NCBI RefSeq assembly: GCF_004014715.1
Contig: NZ_CP034835.1
Location: forward strand, 4,030,001-4,094,000
DNA length: 64,000 bases
Source of the DNA: Pseudoalteromonas sp. R3
Lineage (GTDB): Bacteria > Pseudomonadota > Gammaproteobacteria > Enterobacterales > Alteromonadaceae
Reading direction: 5' to 3'
In this document: one piece after another, positions 59,748 to 64,000 of the stretch
Numbering within the stretch: the first letter of the stretch is position 1
How the letters are laid out: each line of letters begins with the position of its first letter
The notes under the pieces: generated by a model
What the model was told of the DNA's origin: nothing
The model's input: only the letters and a program-made list of their open reading frames with translations
Databases searched by the model: none
Made by a program: the position numbers and the translations under genes

Positions 59748-61576
59748 TGCGAATGCTGACGCGCTTTTTACCCAGCGGCATACTGGCCGTTTTGACCGCA
59801 CTGTTGATGCTGATAAGCACCAGCAGCCAGGCGGCAGGCAATGCCACTGTGCTCGATAGCTTGCTCGCTCCCAAGCAGCAAACGTTTTTACCCGTCGAAG
59901 AAGCGTTTAAGTTCGACTTCGACCAGCAGGGAAAAGTGCTGTTTACCGGCTGGGATATTGCGCCCGGCTACTACTTATATAAGAAGAAACTGGAGATCAT
60001 TGCCAAAGGGGCAGACATTTCAGTGCCCGAATACGCGCAGGGTGAAATGATCGAAGATGAATTTTTTGGCAAAACCGAAGTTTACTTTGATCAGTTTGCC
60101 GTGATCTCCCGACTCAGTAACATCACCGACGGTGCAGTAGTCAAAATTCGCTATCAGGGCTGTGCCGAAGCCGGGTTGTGTTACCCGCCCGAAGTGATCA
60201 CTGTGCCTTTAACTGTGCTCGTCAGTGGCGGCGATGCTGATGCAACCCCACCCGCCAAAGCAACCAGCCAGCCTGAGGCTAACCCCGCTAACGGCGAGGA
60301 CTTGAGCTTCACGGAGCGACTGGCTCAGCAATCATTGCTCACCAACCTGGCGGTGTTTTTTGCGGTGGGCGTGGGCCTGGCGTTTACGCCGTGTGTTTTC
60401 CCGATGTTTCCTATTCTGTCGAGCCTGATTGCCGGTCAACAACATCTGTCGACCAAAAAAGCCTTTAGTCTGTCTTTTGTTTATGTACAGGGCATGGCCG
60501 TGACGTATGCCGCGCTTGGCTTAGTGGTGGCCTATTTTGGTGGTCAGGTGCAGGGCTACCTGCAACACCCGGCGGTACTGATAAGCTTTAGTTTATTGTT
60601 TGTGTTACTGGCCTTTGCCATGTTTGGTTGGTACGAAATCAAACTACCCAGCGGTATGATGAACAAGCTTACCGAGATCAGCAACCAACAAAGTGGCGGC
60701 AATTATATTGGCGTATTCTCTATGGGCGTTTTATCCGGCCTGATCGCTTCACCTTGCACCACTGCGCCATTATCGGCCGCGCTGTTATATGTCGCCCAAA
60801 GTGGTGACTTTATGGTCGGTGGCCTGACTCTGTACGCGCTGAGCTTAGGCATGGGCCTGCCGTTGCTGCTGCTTGGTACCTCAGGTGGTAAGTTACTGCC
60901 CAAAGCCGGTGGCTGGATGGAGCAGGTTAAAACCCTGTTTGGCTTTGTTATGCTGTTTGTACCGCTTATTCTGCTGGAGCGGATCCTGGACTTTAATATC
61001 ATTCTGGGACTGGCGTCGGTACTGGCAGTGGCAACCGCTCTGTATTTACATCACTGGCAAAGTGGTCAGTCACAAGGTAAAGGCAAAACCCTGCTCTGGG
61101 CGATGGCAACCAGCTTATTCGTAGTAGGCCTAATGACTGCCAGAAGCGTGGTTTTCCCTCCCCCTGAAACAGCCCAGGTGAGTGCGGCAAATCAAGAGTC
61201 CAAACAAGGCTTCAGACTGCTGGACGACCTGGCTGCACTGAATGTGGCAGTCGAGCAAGCTAATAGCAATGGTAAAATCGCCATGGTGGATCTGTATGCC
61301 GAGTGGTGTGTGGCCTGTAAGGAGTTTGAGAAATATACTTTTCCCACCGAACAAGTACAAACCCAGTTTGCTTATTTCGATACTCTGAAACTCGACCTGA
61401 CCGAAAGTAACGACACCACCATAGAGATCATGGAAGCGTTTACGGTTTTCGGTCTGCCCAGCATTTTGTTCTTTGATGCACAGGGTAATGAGATCCCCGA
61501 ACTGCGCGTAACCGGATTCCTGGGTGCCGACGAGTTCGCCGCTCACTTAGAAAAAGTACGCCAACACGTCCTGTAA
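59747..61576 (+). CDS. dsbD: Thiol:disulfide interchange protein DsbD
   Basis: 609 residues. A signal peptide precedes the N-terminal immunoglobulin-like domain with the reactive pair in QGCAEAGLCYPPE. The central part holds eight transmembrane helices with the two cysteines of the membrane domain (FTPCVFPMFPIL and IASPCTTAPL). The C-terminal thioredoxin domain has YAEWCVACKEFE. DsbD carries reducing power from cytoplasmic thioredoxin to periplasmic DsbC/DsbG and CcmG. cutA-dsbD is a frequent pair. Confidence 0.95.
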   Translation: MRMLTRFLPSGILAVLTALLMLISTSSQAAGNATVLDSLLAPKQQTFLPVEEAFKFDFDQQGKVLFTGWDIAPGYYLYKKKLEIIAKGADISVPEYAQGEMIEDEFFGKTEVYFDQFAVISRLSNITDGAVVKIRYQGCAEAGLCYPPEVITVPLTVLVSGGDADATPPAKATSQPEANPANGEDLSFTERLAQQSLLTNLAVFFAVGVGLAFTPCVFPMFPILSSLIAGQQHLSTKKAFSLSFVYVQGMAVTYAALGLVVAYFGGQVQGYLQHPAVLISFSLLFVLLAFAMFGWYEIKLPSGMMNKLTEISNQQSGGNYIGVFSMGVLSGLIASPCTTAPLSAALLYVAQSGDFMVGGLTLYALSLGMGLPLLLLGTSGGKLLPKAGGWMEQVKTLFGFVMLFVPLILLERILDFNIILGLASVLAVATALYLHHWQSGQSQGKGKTLLWAMATSLFVVGLMTARSVVFPPPETAQVSAANQESKQGFRLLDDLAALNVAVEQANSNGKIAMVDLYAEWCVACKEFEKYTFPTEQVQTQFAYFDTLKLDLTESNDTTIEIMEAFTVFGLPSILFFDAQGNEIPELRVTGFLGADEFAAHLEKVRQHVL

Positions 61577-61607
61577 CCTGCTTTTTAGCGAGCGAATCGC
61601 TCCCCAC

Positions 61608-61639
61608 GACACAGAGGCCTGAAGATTTGCCTCTGTGTC
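61608..61639 (+). terminator. Hairpin after dsbD
   Basis: GACACAGAGGC, ten bases, GCCTCTGTGTC: an 11-base stem beginning 31 bases after the dsbD stop, followed by a mixed TCGTCTCTTCC rather than a clean T run. Confidence 0.6.
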
Positions 61640-61696
61640 TCGTCTCTTCCTATGCTGATTAGACCAGTATTTTGCTGCTATTTACCTTGAACTCTC

Positions 61697-61702
61697 TATA
61701 AT
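61697..61702 (+). promoter_or_regulatory. Possible -10 element of the aroQ-accB-accC operon
   Basis: TATAAT stands 111 bases before the aroQ ATG. The best upstream hexamer is TTGCTG at 61672-61677, but it is 19 bases away, slightly long for a -35. The interval after it to 61812 has no ORF. Confidence 0.4.
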
Positions 61703-61812
61703 AGTTCGCGAACGTGAGAAATATTTGCTATTTACTGTGCATACGCTTAAGTTAACAAGGTCTTTTTCGAAAAAAGTGGCTTTGTTTTCTAAATAAAGGA
61801 ATTTCACGCATT

Positions 61813-62274
61813 ATGTCTACAAATTTGAAGATTTTAGTCCTGAATGGCCCAAACCTGAACATGCTGGGCCGACGTGAGCCGGACAAGTACGGCACCCGGA
61901 CCTTAAAAGACATCATGCAGAGCCTGACGCAAAGCGCGGTAAATTACGATGTTGAGCTAAGTCACTTTCAGAGCAATAGCGAAGCAGAGCTGATTGAGCA
62001 TATTCATGCTCAATATGATCGTGTTGATTGCATCATCTTCAACCCAGCCGCTTTTACACATACCAGTATTGCTTTGCGAGATGCCCTACTAAGCGTCAGC
62101 ATCCCGTTTTATGAAGTGCATTTATCAAATGTCTATGCACGCGAGCCCTTTCGCCATAAGTCCTACTTTTCGGACGTGGCGCAAGGCGTAATATGTGGAT
62201 TAGGTGCGCTTGGCTACGAAGCGGCATTAATGGCCGCCGTAGCCAAGCTGCGCAAACAAGATAACTCAAATTAA
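61813..62274 (+). CDS. aroQ: 3-dehydroquinate dehydratase, type II
   Basis: 153 residues. [18 protein letters not shown] (10-27) carries the catalytic Tyr and Arg; [17 protein letters not shown], then [17 protein letters not shown] with the catalytic His, are the family signatures. It makes 3-dehydroshikimate for aromatic amino acids. It is usually upstream of accB-accC, as here; accB starts 19 bases later. Confidence 0.95.
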   Translation: MSTNLKILVLNGPNLNMLGRREPDKYGTRTLKDIMQSLTQSAVNYDVELSHFQSNSEAELIEHIHAQYDRVDCIIFNPAAFTHTSIALRDALLSVSIPFYEVHLSNVYAREPFRHKSYFSDVAQGVICGLGALGYEAALMAAVAKLRKQDNSN

Positions 62275-62293
62275 CTAACAGGCGGGTCAAGTT

Positions 62294-62755
62294 ATGGATA
62301 TTCGCAAGATCAAGAAACTTATCGAATTAGTAGAAGAATCAGGCATTGCAGAGCTGGAAATCACCGAGGGTGAAGAGTCGGTACGCATCAATCGTCACAG
62401 CAGCGCACCAGTTATTGCTCAGCCACAGCAGTACTCTGTACCAACAGCAGCGCCAGCCCCAGTTGCAGCCCCTGCGGCGGCACCAGCAGCTGAAGCACCG
62501 GCTGCAAGCAACACACCAGCTGGTCATCAGGTTAAGTCACCTATGGTTGGTACTTTCTACTCGGCGTCTTCTCCTACAGCTGCGGCATACGTTGAAGTTG
62601 GCGCAAAAGTCAACGTAGGCGATACACTGTGTATCGTTGAAGCGATGAAGATGATGAACCAAATCGAATCCGACAAAGCCGGTGTTGTAAAGGCGATCCT
62701 GGTTGAGAATGGCGATGCGGTTGAGTTCGATCAACCTCTGTTCATCATCGAATAA
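62294..62755 (+). CDS. accB: Biotin carboxyl carrier protein of acetyl-CoA carboxylase
   Basis: 153 residues. The N-terminal region [18 protein letters not shown] leads to an Ala/Pro-rich linker (about 50-80) and the biotinyl domain, whose target lysine lies in [11 protein letters not shown] (EAMKM). The protein carries biotin between AccC and the carboxyltransferase AccA/AccD. accC begins 21 bases later. Confidence 0.97.
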   Translation: MDIRKIKKLIELVEESGIAELEITEGEESVRINRHSSAPVIAQPQQYSVPTAAPAPVAAPAAAPAAEAPAASNTPAGHQVKSPMVGTFYSASSPTAAAYVEVGAKVNVGDTLCIVEAMKMMNQIESDKAGVVKAILVENGDAVEFDQPLFIIE

Positions 62756-62776
62756 TGCCCCTGGAAGGTTAACACT

Positions 62777-64000
62777 ATGCTAGATAAAGTAGTCATTGCA
62801 AACCGAGGCGAAATTGCGCTTCGCGTATTGCGTGCCTGCAAGGAGCTGGGGATTAAAACGGTTGCAGTGCATTCAACTGCCGATCGTGACCTCAAACACG
62901 TGCTACTTGCAGACGAAACCATTTGTATCGGTAAACCCGCTGCCAGCGAAAGCTACCTGGATATTCCACGCATCATCGCTGCGGCAGAGGTAACCGATGC
63001 GGTTGCTATTCACCCAGGCTACGGCTTTCTGTCTGAAAATGCCGATTTTGCTGATCAGGTTGAGCAAAGCGGCTTTATCTTTATCGGTCCAAAAGGCGAC
63101 ACCATTCGTCTGATGGGTGATAAAGTGTCGGCCATTGAAGCAATGCGTAAAGCTGGCGTGCCTTGTGTACCTGGCTCTGACGGCCCGCTGACTGAAGATA
63201 ATGAACGAAACGTACAAATCGCTAAACGCATTGGTTACCCGGTAATCATCAAAGCCGCCGGTGGCGGTGGTGGTCGCGGTATGCGTGTTGTACGCTCTGA
63301 AGAAGAGCTACTTGACTCAATCGCACTGACGCAGACAGAAGCACAGCAATTCTTTGGTAATGGCATGGTATACATGGAGAAATTCCTTGAAAACCCACGT
63401 CATATCGAAGTACAAGTCTTAGCAGACGGACAAGGTAATGCCATCCATCTGGGCGAGCGTGACTGTTCAATGCAGCGCCGTCACCAGAAAGTGGTAGAAG
63501 AAGCGCCTGCACCGGGTATTACCGCAGAAATGCGTAAGTTCATTGGTGATCGCTGTACGCGTGCCTGTATCGAGATCGGTTACCGTGGTGCCGGTACGTT
63601 TGAATTCTTGTATGAAAATGGTGAATTCTACTTCATTGAGATGAACACCCGTATTCAGGTAGAGCATCCGGTGACTGAAATGGTGACTGGCGTTGACCTC
63701 ATCAAAGAGCAGCTGAAAATTGCCGCGGGTCAACCGCTGTCTATCACTCAGGATGATGTTGTGATCCGTGGCCATGCCATTGAATGTCGTATCAATGCCG
63801 AAGATCCGGAAAGTTTTATTCCGTCTCCAGGCAAGATCACGCGCTTCCACCCAGCAGGTGGTTTGGGCATTCGCTGGGACAGCCATATCTATGCTGACTA
63901 CACAGTACCACCGCATTACGACTCGATGATCGGCAAGCTGATCACTTACGGTGAAAACCGTGATGTGGCCATTGCCCGTGCACGTAACGCCCTGAATGAA
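62777..64000 (+). CDS. accC: Biotin carboxylase subunit of acetyl-CoA carboxylase, cut by the window end
   Basis: The open frame runs from the ATG at 62777 to the end of the window, 408 residues without a stop; E. coli AccC has 449, so about 40 residues are missing. [20 protein letters not shown], then [28 protein letters not shown], and the ATP-grasp active site [14 protein letters not shown] identify it. It carboxylates the biotin on AccB with bicarbonate and ATP. It shares the aroQ-accB operon. Confidence 0.96.
   Translation, partial: MLDKVVIANRGEIALRVLRACKELGIKTVAVHSTADRDLKHVLLADETICIGKPAASESYLDIPRIIAAAEVTDAVAIHPGYGFLSENADFADQVEQSGFIFIGPKGDTIRLMGDKVSAIEAMRKAGVPCVPGSDGPLTEDNERNVQIAKRIGYPVIIKAAGGGGGRGMRVVRSEEELLDSIALTQTEAQQFFGNGMVYMEKFLENPRHIEVQVLADGQGNAIHLGERDCSMQRRHQKVVEEAPAPGITAEMRKFIGDRCTRACIEIGYRGAGTFEFLYENGEFYFIEMNTRIQVEHPVTEMVTGVDLIKEQLKIAAGQPLSITQDDVVIRGHAIECRINAEDPESFIPSPGKITRFHPAGGLGIRWDSHIYADYTVPPHYDSMIGKLITYGENRDVAIARARNALNE

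Overview
The window looks like chromosome from a marine gammaproteobacterium of the Alteromonadales, most likely Pseudoalteromonas. This is inferred from gene content: rpmB-rpmG next to radC and coaBC, slmA, epmA/efp/epmB, fxsA-groES-groEL, cutA-dsbD and aroQ-accB-accC, together with an antimicrobial-type L-amino acid oxidase, a TIGR04219 outer-membrane protein and a TIGR03899 protein. I see no prophage, insertion sequence, CRISPR array, rRNA or tRNA gene.

Layout. 0-6 kb: a secreted protein of unknown function, then a four-gene operon on the minus strand (Fe(II)/2-oxoglutarate dioxygenase, AMP-forming ligase, a class III aminotransferase-like protein lacking its catalytic residues, and an intact class III aminotransferase) that resembles a small uncharacterised biosynthetic cluster. 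6-18.5 kb: ribosomal proteins L28/L33, RadC, CoaBC, SlmA, a secreted S9 peptidase, YgiQ, a c-di-GMP response regulator and two unknown proteins. 18.5-28.7 kb: an outer-membrane protein, a DUF2333 protein and a copper chaperone; a psp operon (pspA-pspC-membrane protein) with a sigma-54 promoter; then dusA, galE, a phosphoribulokinase-family kinase, yjjX, yjjG and rlmB. 28.7-45.5 kb: rnr, a hybrid histidine kinase, an EamA transporter, a glycerophosphodiesterase, a chemoreceptor, the EF-P beta-lysylation trio, small proteins and an RND efflux operon. 45.7-56.2 kb: the L-amino acid oxidase, then a membrane-stress/polyamine neighbourhood equivalent to the E. coli yjfIJKL region (DUF2170, PspA-like, DUF2491, DUF350, membrane-anchored spermidine synthase-like protein, lipoproteins, a Spo0M-like protein and a putative ribbon-helix-helix regulator). 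56.5-64 kb: groEL, groES, fxsA, cutA, dsbD, aroQ, accB and the first part of accC, cut by the window end.

The most interesting local system is the 48.7-54.5 kb cluster. Its downstream half is preceded by two copies of a 13-bp palindrome (GACATAWTATGTC), one touching a consensus TTGACA and the other near the expected transcription start. The last gene of the cluster encodes a small protein that looks like a ribbon-helix-helix DNA-binding protein, so autoregulation is a testable idea. A second PspA system with a sigma-54 promoter lies about 28 kb away.

Quality warning: eight genes, including coaBC (normally essential) and rnr, are each broken by a single-base change in a short homopolymer or AA/TT pair. 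All eight restore full-length, family-typical proteins when one base is added or removed. Uncorrected sequencing indels are the simplest explanation, so I annotate these as genes with frameshifts rather than true pseudogenes.
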